In this document: positions 12,301-23,974 of the stretch, piece by piece
Numbering within the stretch: the first letter of the stretch is position 1
How the letters are laid out: every line of letters starts with the position of its first letter
From: Parachlorella kessleri
Taxonomy: Eukaryota > Chlorophyta > Trebouxiophyceae > Chlorellales > Chlorellaceae
Reading direction: 5' to 3'
DNA: 64,000 nt
Assembly: GCA_001598975.1 (NCBI GenBank)
Contig: BBXU01001149.1
Coordinates: forward strand, 1 to 64,000
The notes under the pieces: model-generated
The model's database searches: none
Seen by the model: only the letters and a program-made list of their open reading frames with translations
Told to the model about the DNA's origin: nothing
Program-made: the position numbers and the translations under genes

Positions 12301-15234
12301 CGCGTCGCAGTGCGAAGCGGCAGCGGCCGTTGCTGCCTTCCACTTCGGATGCCTCGGGGCTAAGCGTTGAAGGCGCTGCCTCCCTCACCACTTGCAGCGG
12401 CGCCACCTCCCGCCAGCTGGCCATGCGGGCGAAGCAGGCCCAGCAGCAGCAGCAGCGGCGGCAGCAGGCCCAGCAGGAGCATGGCAATGCTGCCAGCCAC
12501 AGCAAAGGCAGCAAGCACGGCAAGCAGGGCCTGCAGAACGGCCGCGTGGCAAACGGCAGCCTGGGACCCCCCGCCAAGCGGCCTAGGTACACCAAGGCCT
12601 CCTCCCGCCAGCCAGGCAACGGCACGGCATCTGCTGACACCTCCGCTACAGCCATTGCCAGCGGCAGCACAGGCCAGCATCCCAGGGCTAACAAGAAGGC
12701 TTCTGAGAAGCAGCTGCCGGCCACCGGAAGCCAGGGGCCCTCTCCTCCTGGCACAGTCGCCATGAATGGTGTAGGTGCTGGCGCTGCCCCCAAAGGCAAA
12801 GCTAGCAGGGGTAACGCGGCCGCGGCACCATCGTCCCAACTACCGTTGCCGCCTCCCCCTCGGCTCCCCAGGCCCAGCCTAGAGCATGCAGCGGGCTGTG
12901 CCAGGGCTCTGCCCTTGGCAGCTGTGAGGGAGCTCAAGGGGCAGCTGCGGGCGTGGGAGAGGCAGGAGCTGCAGGTGGAGGGTGGCACCTCACGGCCAGC
13001 TGTGGCGCTAGTGGTGGGTTGGTCCCTGCAGACCCTACCTACCTAAATATCTTTTTCTTGATGCTGAACGAATAAACCACCTGGGCTTCTGGGCTTGTGT
13101 ATATCTTGGCATGTTCCTCAAAGACCTTTACGATTGCTAGGAGGCCTTCCACTGTCATGGCTTGCTCGCCTGGCCATGCAACAGTCCGCGGTGACTCCCA
13201 CCCCACCTTTCACATGCCCCACAAGCCGCACATGCACGCCATGAGTGCAGCCTCTAGTCTCAACTTTTGTGCTGCAGGCTCCCCCCAAACTGCAGTCGCA
13301 GCAGTGTCACCAGCAGCAGGTACTACTGCCCAACTTGGGGCGCGCTCATGGCCTGCGCAAGTCGGCCAGGAATGCAGCCAGCAGCCTGCGGGGCATAGTG
13401 GACATACAGGCGCTAGAGGTGCGGGTCACGTGATCTTGGTTGTCGTGGGTTGGGAGCGAGACAGAGCTGCGGCAATGCGGTAGGGTCTTGGTGCACCGCT
13501 TACTGTTGCGCTCTGTTATGTGTCACATGCTATGCACTGTAAGGCAATACTAATAACTCTGTCCGCTCCCTAGCTGACCTGCCTGTTTGACTGGGTTTCC
13601 CTTGCTGTGCAGAGGAATGCACCAACCCTTGTTCAAGTGAGGTCTGGGATCCACGGCTTTGGCCTTGTCGCTGCCCATGACATAGGTAGGGAGCCTACAG
13701 CACACCGTGCTCTAGCCTAGGCTGGCACAAGTTTGTGGATCTATGAGGGCTGCTCGACTGTTGTATTGTATTGTTTAAGTCTCGTTTGGAGACAAATGTC
13801 AAGCTGCGTCACATTGCCTGAGTGCTGACCTGCAGACCCCAACCAGTTTGTCATCCAATATAGGGGGGAGCTGATCAGCCGAGACATGGCAGGTGCGTCT
13901 TTGGCCTGCCCTAGCAGTCGTACAACACAACCACCCCCTCACTGCCAGTTTCCATGCCGCCGGGTTGGAGGGCCCAATCTCAAAGAGCCCCTGCCTCACT
14001 TGCCTGGCCCCTTTCACCCACCCACCCATTTGGCGGCGGCTGCCGGCGTCCACGCTCCGTCACCACCAAGTGACAGGCACACAGCGGACATGCGTCAGTC
14101 ACCGCTACTGCACTCAGCGACCGCTCCCTACTCACACTTTCCTTGCCGTCCCTGTGCCTGCAGACCTGCGGGAGAAGCGATACTGGGAGAGGCAAGGCCA
14201 TGAGTGCATGTACATGTTTGCGCTGGAGGGCACCCCCTGGATCATCGATGCAACCAATGCGGTGCGTGGTCAGCCAATGGCCCCTGGGGTGTAAGTAGGG
14301 GTTCTCCAAAGCCACGTGCCCTCCTTGCAGCCCTCAATGTCATATGTGTTTTGGCAGTGTGTATTAACGGCCAGCAGCTGTGCTGCTGGTGCAGCACGTC
14401 TGTGCATGGTGTCCTCGGGGTTTACGCTCTCAGCCCCCCTTCCCGTGCCCACTGCTGCTGCAGGGCAACGCGGCCCGCTACATCAACCACAGCTGCGAGC
14501 CCAACTGCGTGGCCGAGAACGTGGTGGACAAGGACAAGAATCACTACGTGTGCATCTTTACAGGGGACAAAGGGGTTAAGGCGGGCCAGGAGGTCACATA
14601 TGACTACCAGGTGATCATTATGATGCCAGTAGAACGCTTGTAGGGCACATGCTGCACTGATTCTGCTCAAATGGATTGACGGATGAATGGATGATTGAAT
14701 AAATGCATGAATAAATGACGGATGAAATGGATGGATGGATGGATGAACGAATGAACGAGCGAATGAATGGACGAACAAATGAATGAATGAATGAACGATC
14801 GAACAAATGAATGGATGAATGACCGAATGAAAATGAACGAATGAACGAACGATTGAATGATGGACTATCAGGTGATTGGTTGGGATGCCCGTGGGCGCAA
14901 TGGGCTGCAGCAGTAGGGTGGCAACGGCAGGCCCAGCAGGAGCGTGCGTAGCGTGGTGTGGAGGATGTGAATTCCAACCTGCCTGTGGTTGCCTGCTGTG
15001 GACTGGTCGGTGGGCGGGACAGGTGGCTGCTCGTATTTAAGTGGGTATTTCGATGCTCAGTAGGGTAATTGCATTGAGCGCAGTCAAGCCAGCCATGCCA
15101 TAACTTTACCAGGGGGTGTGCATCCTGTGCCTGTCATGCAGCTTGTGGCGGAGGAGGGCAAGGCTCCCGCTGTGTGCTACTGTGCGGCGCCCTCCTGCAA
15201 GGGTCGCATGGACCTTCCCCTGGACAGCTTGTAG
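387..15234 (+). CDS. SET1/trithorax-type histone H3 lysine-4 methyltransferase, giant low-complexity N-terminus
   Basis: The gene has about 16 exons and codes for roughly 3,400 residues. The catalytic part is at the C-terminus. The SET core starts near 13613 (VRSGIHGFGLVAA), continues with VIQYRGELI, LREKRYWER and the cofactor/substrate motif ARYINHSCEPNC, and reaches YDY at about 14605. A post-SET cysteine cluster (CYCAAPSCKG) and a TAG stop follow at 15232. The DAT-x-GNAAR-INHSCEPNC signature is typical of the SET1/MLL class, which methylates H3K4 in nuclear COMPASS-like complexes. Frame is kept across the long upstream exons: 387-1439, about 1799-3231, 3505-5324, 7141-8796, 9035-9647, 9986-11073 and 11380-13008. 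The N-terminus carries an RS-dipeptide region (about 1850-2000), proline runs, many Gln and Ala tracts, and a short cysteine cluster near 11390-11430. No FYR, PHD or RRM domain was recognised. The start at 387 is the first ATG of the open frame and is less certain than the 3' end. Confidence 0.85.
14672..14860. repeat. Tetranucleotide (GAAT/GGAT/GAAC) repeat in an intron
   Basis: This is an imperfect microsatellite of units such as ATGA, ATGG and ACGA, about 190 bp long. It lies in the intron between the SET-core exon (ending near 14610) and the post-SET exon (starting near 15140). The Ser/Phe/His-rich open frames on the minus strand are read-throughs of the repeat and are not genes. Confidence 0.85.
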
Positions 15235-16618
15235 TCCACCTGAGTGCAGAGGGGTCAGCCATGGAGAGCAGCATGAGGGAGCTCAGTGAGGGACAACAAG
15301 GAGGTCTTTGCAAGCTGCTGCACTGGGGCTCAAAAAGACCAACGTAGTTGCAGCTTCTAGCAAGGAAGCCTTGGGACCGGTAAGGCAGGTAGTAGTGCAG
15401 GATGGCTTCTCAATGCATGCGCAGCTAGGAATGTAGTCAGAGTCTCCTGCAAGACTCTTACTAGCCTTTGTTTAATGAAGAGTGTGGAAGTGTGAGAGTT
15501 AGCTTGATTGTGTGCGATGCATGAAGGTGGCACATTCCTAGCACTGATATGGATGTGTGATAGTTGGCTACTTGTTGAGACGCATGCTGCGTGTAAAGGG
15601 CAGACACCTCTTGATACTTTCTGCCCAGCGGGTTAGGTCCTTGACAATTGCCTGACAAGCAGCGGGAAAGTACAGCATTTCAGATATGTGAATACATGTG
15701 TGTAAGAAGAAGACAGAGCCAAACAGTTTTGAGGCAAGGAATAAAAATTGGCACTAGGGTTTGTAACACTCTATGTGCCAGCAGAAAAGGGAACCCACCA
15801 GCCCTGTTGCAATTCTGGGGCCCAAGATTAAAGGCAAGCTGTTCATCAACCCATTGCCCTTGCATATATAGTAAGGAAGCCTGTCACAATTTCAAATGGG
15901 AGCTTGATACAGCTACGTGACTGGAAAAGCATCAATAAGAGCTAGCTGCACTGGGTAGGCCGAAGGGGCCTGGCTACATCCTTCACTTAACCACAGCATG
16001 ACCTGCCTACCCCACCTGCACGTAAGAAGCCCAAGTCATAATGTAGCTAGTGATATTGCAGAGCTCACTGTACAGCAGGCCAATTCGACCCCTGCGTAAT
16101 ATCAAGTAACCATGAATTGCCACTCTTTGCAATACAATAGGAGTACACCATTGGCTTGTCAAAGTTGCCTCCAGGGTAACAGAAATGTGTTTAAAGTGCC
16201 ACTGCAGCATGCCATCCCATGCCCGCTCAACCTATACACAGCACTTGTTGTGGCACCTCAATGGAAAAATTTATATACACTTGGGCACACATTTCCCTTG
16301 CTTGAAAAAGTGAGGTGTTAATCAGGTACACTGCAGCTTCTGCAGCCCATAACGACTGAGCTATATCTCAAGCCAGGAGCGTGTCGACAAATCCAAATGG
16401 AGGCTCGATCGGCTCCTCCTCCCTAGCGTGCCGCCATGTCACCTTTTGCTGAGCGGCGTAGTAGTGCTCGGTTATGTTATGCCATCTACAAACAGCCAGC
16501 TAGCTGCAGTCAGCTGAGAATCCAACACACAAAGGACTAGTGCTGCGGCAAGCAGGGCGTCATTGACCGTGCTGCTGCCCAGGTGTATTGGTATCATCTG
16601 GGAGGACGTTGCTCCTAC
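15235..16618. other. Convergent intergenic region
   Basis: The region lies between the stop codons of the SET gene (+) and the unrecognised gene at 16619 (-). It is more AT-rich than the genes and shows no conserved coding. A TGTAA pentamer, the usual green-algal poly(A) signal, occurs at about 15594 and could serve the SET gene. The short open frames here have no coding character. Confidence 0.5.
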
Positions 16619-18011
16619 TCACCTGTCGACATGGTCCCAAGCAGCAGGCTGCAGCATGTCCGAGTCCGCCCACATTAGCTCCAGCACCTGCTTTCGCAAG
16701 CTCTCCTGTAAAGACAGGCTTTCAAACCTCAATCAGATTCAACAGATGAGATTGCCGCCCTCCTATCATAATTGCACGGTGGCAGCAAGCTTGGCTGGAG
16801 GCCCATGACATGTGTTGAATGAGCAGCTGCAGGTCCGTGTATAGTGCTCCCATGCTACTGAGCTGACTGACCCAAGAGGTAGAGCGCTTACCTCTTCAGC
16901 GGCTGCCCTTGGCACTTCTAAGTCTGGTATGGTTGCATGCTCGAAGAGCGAGCCAGCCCGCCGAAGCTGCCCTGCACAGGAATGTAGAGCAAGCTCTTTT
17001 GCACGTTCCGATCTGACCTGGAGAGTGCTTCAAGAGGTCAACAGCTGTAAGGAACCCACCAACACCTGTCAGGCAACAGCATGTCAAGCACATGCTGGCA
17101 AAGTGTCCAAACAGTAACAGCATTGCCTACCTTCCTCATCTACTGCAGCACCACAGCTGATCTGCTCCTGCGCTGGCTTGCAAGTGTGCTCTGCCTCCAG
17201 CGACGGAGCCCTTAATAGGGCAACGCCTACACCCTGCCCTGCCTCCATCATGCGCTGCACCCAGCCGCTGCGCTGGCTCATACGCAGCATCAGTGTGCCT
17301 TCTGGCACCCCACCACCCACAACCACCGCCGCTGCTAGCCGACGGTCTTTCCGAAGCAGCTCATCTAAAGGTGTTGGCTGCAGCTGTGCTCTGATGCATT
17401 CTGGCAGCTCTTTCGCCAGAGCCAACGGTGGCAAGGGAGGCGGGACGGCAGCAACGCAGGCTAGCTCGGCGCTGTCACTAGCTGGGCGCAGCTCGTTCAC
17501 AGCGATGACTTCCTCCTGGACTGTAGGATGTAGGACGCCAAGCTGCGACACCGCTTCCCCATCTGCCGAGGCGATGCATAGCCGGGCGGGACTGAGCAGC
17601 GGTAGCTCTGCAAACAGTGACGCATCCAGAGCCGGCCTTGGTTCCAGCCCTCCACGACTGACCCCAGTGCAAACAAGCTATGTTCAGAGCCAAGCAGTAC
17701 CAGAGGGCGGGGGCTCCTACACACCTGAGGCAGCAGTGCGCGCACTTTTCTTAGCTAGTGCCTGGTCGAGCCTTGGAGAAAAGAGTGCTCTTCGCTTGCC
17801 CGGGCTGGCCTTTCTGTCAGACTTGAGCCCAGCTTTGGTAGGCGAGGGTTCTCCCTCCAGCTGCAACCAAGAGAAAACCGCAGCTCAGCACCCCTCAGCA
17901 GCTGCCTGTAGCCACGCCTTGCCCACCGGCAAACTTACCTGCAGCGCTAAGGACTCAGTCCGAACTTGCACAAGGAGGTGCTGTTCTGTCATAGCTATGT
18001 CGGCTGCCATC
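16619..18011 (-). CDS. Unrecognised basic protein, possibly nuclear
   Basis: I do not recognise this protein. It starts at the ATG at 18011 (MAADIAMTEQHLLVQVR), followed by a GT donor. A second exon is rich in Lys, Arg and Pro (SPTKAG, KASPGKRRALFSPR), like a nuclear protein with possible phosphorylation sites. A long central exon (about 17130-17690) carries a proline-rich stretch (VPPPLPPLALAKEL) and an LDELLRKDRRLAAAVVVGGG segment. Two short helical exons follow (about 16898-17025, RSERAKELALHSCAGQLRR; about 16622-16705, ESLRKQVLELMWADSD), then a TGA at 16619-16621. Reading straight through or splicing both give stop after Arg. A large open frame on the opposite strand (17178-18038) is the antisense shadow; the minus frame has consistent splice sites and better composition. 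Exact exon phases around 17150 are unsure. Confidence 0.5.
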
Positions 18012-18993
18012 CTGCCTCTTTGCACCACCGCGTTTTGAACTGAGCTCACATGCGCATGGCAACAACTTGGTTACAAATGAGCGCAAAACAGCCACTTGGT
18101 AGTGAAGTAGCCCGTTAATAAAGCTGTAGAAACGGAAGGGATACAACTCCGACATGTACAGTTGCTTGTTGGTTGGGTTCTTCGTTCCCCTTCGGCGCGT
18201 CTGCTACCAATGCTGCCCCTGTTGTCGTCATGCCGCGGCATCGTACGGTTGTTTACCCATGGTTATAAGTTTATGCTGTGAAGCTGGCTTTGCTCCTGCA
18301 GGATCTTGATAGGCATATATTACACGAACTCTGGTTGCTTGTGCAGTGTGGCACATCAGACCTTGTACAACCCATGCATCATTAGCAACTATGAATATGT
18401 GGTACTAAACTACCTGGTAGCAACTGATAGGTCATGAACAGCATGAAACACTGACTAGGAGCTACTAAAGTCAAGCTATATATATGGCATGGAGGAAGGC
18501 AAAGGGCGTGCAAAAGTTTGATCAAGCACAAAGAGGCAGTGCGCAACACTACACGGCCAGGAGACTTATGCAGGGTTCTGTGCAGGAATGCTACCTGGTA
18601 TAGGCAGGGTATCAGCGATAGTCACAGGCCGCAAACGCTAGCCTTTAAGAGCCCAAGCTACAGGCCCAGAAATGAAGGACGAGGGCTCAACTAAGGTAAG
18701 GTGGGAGTCAAGTCAAGTTCCCAAGGGGTACAGGGGAGGAAGAATCAGTTCACATATACTTCATTCACGTTCCTGAGTTCTATTGCCAAGAGGGACCCAC
18801 CTCCCTCAGCCTGCTACAGCCGCTGCACCGGTGAGATTCGCAGCTACACTGGTAGTTGGGGACACGCTGCCCCAAGCTAACCAGTTACACCATTCGATCC
18901 GAAGCCCTGCACAGCTAATGCTACAGACATTCGGGTCTATGCAACAGAACCTGCGGCTACCAAGTTACCTTGCCACCACATGCGTTGCCTGGC
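18012..18993. other. Intergenic region
   Basis: This stretch separates the first codon of the unrecognised minus-strand gene (18011) from the stop codon of the CBM20 gene (18994). It should contain the promoter of the former and the 3' UTR of the latter. An AT-rich TATATATATGG stretch lies near 18477-18487. I see no further gene. Confidence 0.45.
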
Positions 18994-21840
18994 TCAGTCC
19001 TCAGCCTCTTCCACAGCAGCATCGGCGCCATCGTGAGCAGCTCCATCAGTTGAAACTAGCACAGTCTGCACCTTGTCAAACGCCGATAGCACAGCAGCAG
19101 CCATGAAGAGCCCTGCAGGTCGCGGAACAAAAGACTGATCAACAGGTTGGCCAGTGGTTTCTCCAGTGTGGCTTAATGCTGCAATGAGGGCTCCATAGGG
19201 CCGGCTAAGCAGGATCTAAACCATGGCATGCAAACGCACAAACCCTCTTGGTGCTCTTGTGGCCTGTACTGCGTTCCCTCACTCTCAATACATCTCAAAC
19301 CCAGAGTGCCCACACAGCGTGCATAGCACCAAAGCAAGCCATCTGCTGTCAAGCACGCACCGGGTTCGGCCGCTGAAGGCCTGCGCCTGCGGCCCACGCT
19401 GCCTTCCTCCTCAGCACCGTCACCAAGATCAGCACCCTCGGCACCATCTTCCATCTCCTTTCTGCTGGTGCCATTGGCATTGCTGGTGGAGAGGGCAGCG
19501 TTACCAGCCGCGGCCAGGACTGCAATGATGATGGCACGGACACTGTCATGTGGATGCGGCTACTAGTGAGGGTGGAAGACGTCCAAAGCTGCCACCTGCG
19601 GCTTGCTCACGCTTAAAGCTAGCGCAGGGCAGCACTGTTGCACTTGGGCAGCACAGTTGCAATTCATGCTGATACTACGTGTACAAGCACAGCGCCTAGA
19701 GGAGCATGCCGAAGCCTTCATGATCCGGCTTGACTACAGACTCCATGCAGGATACGAGGCAAGACAAGATGCGCCTTATATGAGGATTTTGCGGGCCCAC
19801 CTGCACCCATAACGGCCATCTCCGCCACATCGACAGTGAGTGCACTCATCAGAGCTCCGGCCGCAACACCCATCGCCACATAGCCGGCCGTCTTGCCAAC
19901 ACTCTACAACGGGGCAGGAAATCATTATAAATCCTGATGCACGTAGCATGCAGACAGCTGGGCATTGTGCCACCAAATGTACAGCAGCAGCCATGTCGTG
20001 CTTGGAGGTTTTAGCGGTTCATCAAGACCAGCATCTATCACCCAAGATGCAGGCCTGCAAGCAGTCAACCCTCCTTAAAACAGCAGGGAGTTGCTGCAAC
20101 CTTGACAAGTGCACAAGGCAGCTGACCTTCAGCAGTGAAGAAGATGAGCTGACAGACACCATTGCGCCAATGCTGGTCTCGTCAGCAGAAGTAGGATCCT
20201 CAGCCGCTGGCAGCGCCACAGCAGCAGCAGCAGTGCCATTAGCCGCCGTCGCGTCGGCAGGCACAGCAGCGAGCTCTTCCTCCAAGTCGAGCACTGCTGA
20301 CACATCCTCTAGGGTGCTCATGGAGCCAAACATGCTCTCTACGTCAGCCTCATAGTTGGCTGCCTCCTGGAAGTGGGGCTCCGTGGAGGGCTGGGTTGCC
20401 TGGTAGGCCAGCTCAGCGGCCAACTGAGCCTTGGGAGGGCTAGCAGCTGCGTGCTCGGAGCTGGAGGTGAGCTGCGCTGCAGCAGGCGGGCTCAGGGTGC
20501 CAGAGGGCATGGCATCCATAGCCTCGAGCATGTCCAAGGCCTGCACAGGTGCTGGCAGGTGAGGTCAGTTGGTGTTGGCAATAAATGAAGGCACAGGGTG
20601 GACCTGCCAAGTAGTATTGATGACTAGACAGGGAAAGGCTGGTCCTGCTGCCCCGGCGGCCTGTAGTACAAATGGGACAGAGAGGGTCAAAGGCCCAGAA
20701 GCGACCTCCAGACCGCTGCAAGGCGTGGCCTGCCTCCCACCCCAACAACAGATATGAACGCAAGAGCAGCTGCAAGCCTGCCATGTACCTCTAGGTCCTG
20801 AATCTCGATAGTGCGCTCCTCAAAGTGTGCTACAGGGTTGTTCCAGTCGGTAACCACCTCCTGGCGAGTCGCAGCCGCCACAGTAAAGCTGCGGTTAGAT
20901 GTAAACTCCCAAACAGGCGTCCTGCAAGTGGGTCGGGAGCCCTCAAGCAATGCAAACGGTGGGACGGGGAGTGGAGAGCTGGGCTTGTCAGCAGGCAAGG
21001 TCTGCTTGCAGATCCACAAGAGTTACTGAAAGGGTGGGGGAAGCTGAGCAATGCTTGAACAAAATATACAGAGACCGCTGAAGATTACAACAGCTCCCTA
21101 TGTACATCGTCTGACGGTAGCTTTCCACTGTCAGCATACAAAAGGCACTCGCGCTACCAGCCAGGAGTCGTCAACTGCCAGCAACAAACAGGTCGCAGTT
21201 TTTACACGGAAGCACTTGCCTACGCACACGTCCCTGTCCCTCTCACCTGTTCGGCATCACGTGCACAAACTTATACTCCACCTCCGCCCCGACTGGCAGC
21301 TCCAGCTGTGCAGCCCACACATGACCTTCGCCCCACTCCAGCGCCGGCGCAGCGCCAACCTCCCAGCCGCCCAGCACCTCATGGCTGCCCACCACACGCA
21401 GGTGCTCACCGTAGGCCACCTGCGCGGCCCCAGATGACCCTTGCTGAGCTTTCAGCCCTGGCGCGGCTAGATGCTCACTACGCACTAGTTGTCGCGGTGG
21501 CGATGTGAGAACTGCTGGCTTCCTACAACCTAAGCCTGTGATTTCCAACTGGGAACACTGCTGTACATGTGCAGGGTTTGCCAAACGCCAACCTCATGGC
21601 ATGGCTGAGCCCCACCTTCAGAGTGCATTGGAAGACCACGGGCACCGTCTGTACTGAGGAGGAGGTTTCCCTCTCGGGTGCTTGTCTCTCAGCAAGCACG
21701 CCTACTGGCTTGAGGCCTGAGCGGGTGACGGAAGCAGGCCCGGGTTGGCGACGTGAAGCTGAGGAGCGGCGGCTGCCAACCAGTTGAAGCCGGCCGCAGG
21801 CCGCAGAGACAGGCTGAGAAATGTTGCAAAGGCTATTCAT
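18994..21840 (-). CDS. CBM20 starch-binding protein with C-terminal hydrophobic segments, probably plastid-targeted
   Basis: The first exon, from the ATG at 21840, gives a Ser/Arg/Ala-rich leader (MNSLCNISQPVSAACGRLQ, then RRSSASRRQPG) resembling a chloroplast transit peptide. It runs into VPVVFQCTLKV, the first strand of a CBM20 domain. The domain continues with GEHLRVVGSHEVLGGWE, VWAAQLELPVGAEVEYKF and PVWEFTSNRSFTV, and ends at TDWNNP. This order and the conserved tryptophans match family 20 starch-binding modules, which bind granular starch. After the module come an acidic Ser/Ala-rich linker (exon about 20110-20546) and a hydrophobic stretch TAGYVAMGVAAGALMSALT. A charged segment with RRRR and a second hydrophobic stretch GLFMAAAVLSAF follow, then an acidic tail ending at TGA 18994-18996. 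No catalytic domain is present. It could tether starch to a membrane or another protein; that is inference. Confidence 0.8.
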
Positions 21841-22857
21841 GATGTGCGCCAGACCGAGGTGCCCTGCAAACAGATGAGCACTGCTTTGAACTAGCCAGGG
21901 TTGGTCCTTGAGCAGTGCAGCCACCTTGAAAGACACCTTTCAAAGTGATCATATACCGAGGACGGACAAATATGTGTACCTCTAGCCCCAGCTGTCGTGT
22001 GCACTGGTTGGGTTGATGCAAGCTAGCTGGCCTAGTGCCCCTCCGTTGACAAGCCGACCAAGAAAATCAATTCGCTGAGTGCTTGTTGGCTGGGGCACCA
22101 CAGCTAGACACAGATCGACACAGGGAACATGTTCGAACAAGGATGAAGTCCAAACAGGGCGGGAACTGTGCTGTGTATGCCGCACGACCTTGAATGGAAC
22201 CCCCCTCACTGTAACCCCTCAGCCAGACCTGAATGGAGTTCCCCAAACCAGCTCAGCCGGGGCACCCTGCAGCCCTTTTCTTGTGAGCTTGGGTGGTTGT
22301 TTATGGTGGCAGCCTAAGGGAATTGAGAAGAGGTAGGGGTGAACTGTCGGGACCGAATGCAGTCATGCTCTGGGGCTTGCCTGAGTTTTAATCCAGGAGG
22401 TCTCTTCATGGTCGTAGCAGACTTCTGGTGAGTTTGAAATTCACAGCGAAGCAAGGACAGCTGAGTTGGCTGCGGTGATGGAGGGCAGAGTGGGTCACGG
22501 AGACGTGCCAAGTGGACACAACCATGATTTTGTTACCGCCAGTTGACGCGCTTCACCCGAATCATTCATTTGGATGTTAGAAGTATCAAGCGCTTGCGCC
22601 ATGGCTTGCATCATGCGGTGTGACCAGTAAGTTCTGACAAGAATTGCTGAGCACCAAGCCAGGTCCTTGTCGCATACTTCCAGTCTCCTATCCCGTTGCA
22701 GCGGTAGCAAAACTCAATACATACATGCCAAGTGCCGAATCACACGGAGCACAGTCCTCAGGAAAAACTGATCAAAACAGACAACAGCTGCACAGTTCTT
22801 GCGCTTACTGCCCGGCAGTGGACGGGAGGTGCGGAGTTGCTGCCCGCCACTTCTGTC
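21841..22857. other. Intergenic region upstream of the CBM20 gene
   Basis: This is about 1 kb between the CBM20 start codon and the ACBP stop codon, both genes on the minus strand. It should contain the CBM20 promoter and the ACBP 3' UTR. I see no convincing coding sequence, RNA gene or repeat. Confidence 0.45.
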
Positions 22858-23974
22858 CTATGCATACTTCTCCTTCAGTTCCTGGACTTTCAGGATGTAC
22901 TGCTGCATGGCCTCTTCCTTGCCCATACCTGCAGCTCAGGGCAGGTAAGGCGGCTCATGTTACACAATGCCACAGCCAAGCTGCAAGCAAGCATGCCTCG
23001 TGCCGAGCCCGGTTAGTTAAAACTGCGAAGAACGAAATTACAACCAAGCCGTAGGGCAGGAGAAGGCGGTAGTGGATGTACCAGCTGTAACAGCGCTTAT
23101 TCAAGACCCCCCTCTATAAAGCTGGTTTTGAGGAGAAAGACAGGGCCTATCAAGACCCCCCCCCTATAGCTGATTGTGAGCAGAAAAAATACCACGCACC
23201 TTTGCACTTATCCCAGGCGTCCCACTTGGCCTTGCCCTTTAGGTCAAACATGCCTGGGCGGCCTGCAGACACCGCCAACAGCGGCATTACATAAGGTAAG
23301 GCACAGAGAACCACTGGACGGACCAAACCCTAACAGCACTGCTGAACCCACCCCCAAAGCTCGGGTTTTCCGACGCTGAGGCAAGTTGCCATGTGCGGAG
23401 TAAGACACTAGAGGTGCTAGAAAGTGCCCAATACCAAAGCAGTGCAAATTTACATCAGATGACTTGCTCCAGCAGCAGGACAGCCCAACTTACTTGTGGT
23501 ATTGTCGCCCACGTTGGCCTGCTTGAAGAGACCATAGAGTGCAAGCTGCAATAGGGCGACAAAAAGGCTGTTTGGGTAGGTGCTGCTCAGAAGTCCTGCC
23601 GGGTTTTGTATTCAGTAGACGAAGTAGGGACCCTGCAACACCAGTTTGGGTGGCCCAAAGTCACTACGACCATGGTACCCACCTGGTCATCGTTGCTAGT
23701 GTTGGACGGAAGGGCTTTCGCTTCCTCGGCAGCCTTGTTGAAGTCCTCCTGCAGGGTTGCAATACCCAAGGTCGGAGGTAAGGCCTACTCCTTGGATCAT
23801 GGATGCTGTGCTTGGCCCTCTGAGGTCCCGCACTTGCGCGGAGGCCAGAGCAGCGGTTCTGGCAGATCGCCACAGCCGCCGCCTCAACCGTGGAATTCCT
23901 GGTAAGGGCCTGAGCAACACGGACGCTCGGGTTAGTGATCGAGCCTGGGTAGAGATCCGCACCTGAAGACCCAT
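22858..23974 (-). CDS. Acyl-CoA-binding protein (ACBP), 87 aa
   Basis: Five exons splice to an 87-residue protein, the usual length of small cytosolic ACBPs. Exon 1 codes only for MGLQ (23974-23963). The rest reads EDFNKAAEEAKALPSNTSND, then LALYGLFKQANVGD, then RPGMFDLKGKAKWDAWDKC, and ends with EEAMQQYILKVQELKEKYA and TAG at 22858. The YGLFKQA and KGKAKWDAW motifs are the acyl-CoA binding hallmarks: Tyr in helix 2 and Lys/Trp in helix 3. The protein binds long-chain acyl-CoA esters and buffers or transports them. The start was chosen because MGLQ joins in frame with EDF to give the canonical N-terminus. It is divergently arranged with the branched-chain dehydrogenase gene, 270 bp away. Confidence 0.93.
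23100..23187. repeat. Imperfect direct repeat in an ACBP intron
   Basis: Two adjacent copies begin TCAAGACCCCCC. The first is followed by TCTATAAAGCTGGTTTTGAG and the second by CCCTATAGCTGATTGTGAG, with a period of about 48 bp. They lie in the intron before the RPGMFDLKG exon and contain C-runs of 6 and 9. Confidence 0.7.

Noticed and set aside
14422..14977. Ser/Phe/His-rich minus-strand open frames
   Set aside because: They are translations of the tetranucleotide repeat and flanking intron.
17178..18038. 286-codon plus-strand open frame
   Set aside because: It overlaps the minus-strand multi-exon gene, whose splice sites and composition are better, and shows no recognisable domain.
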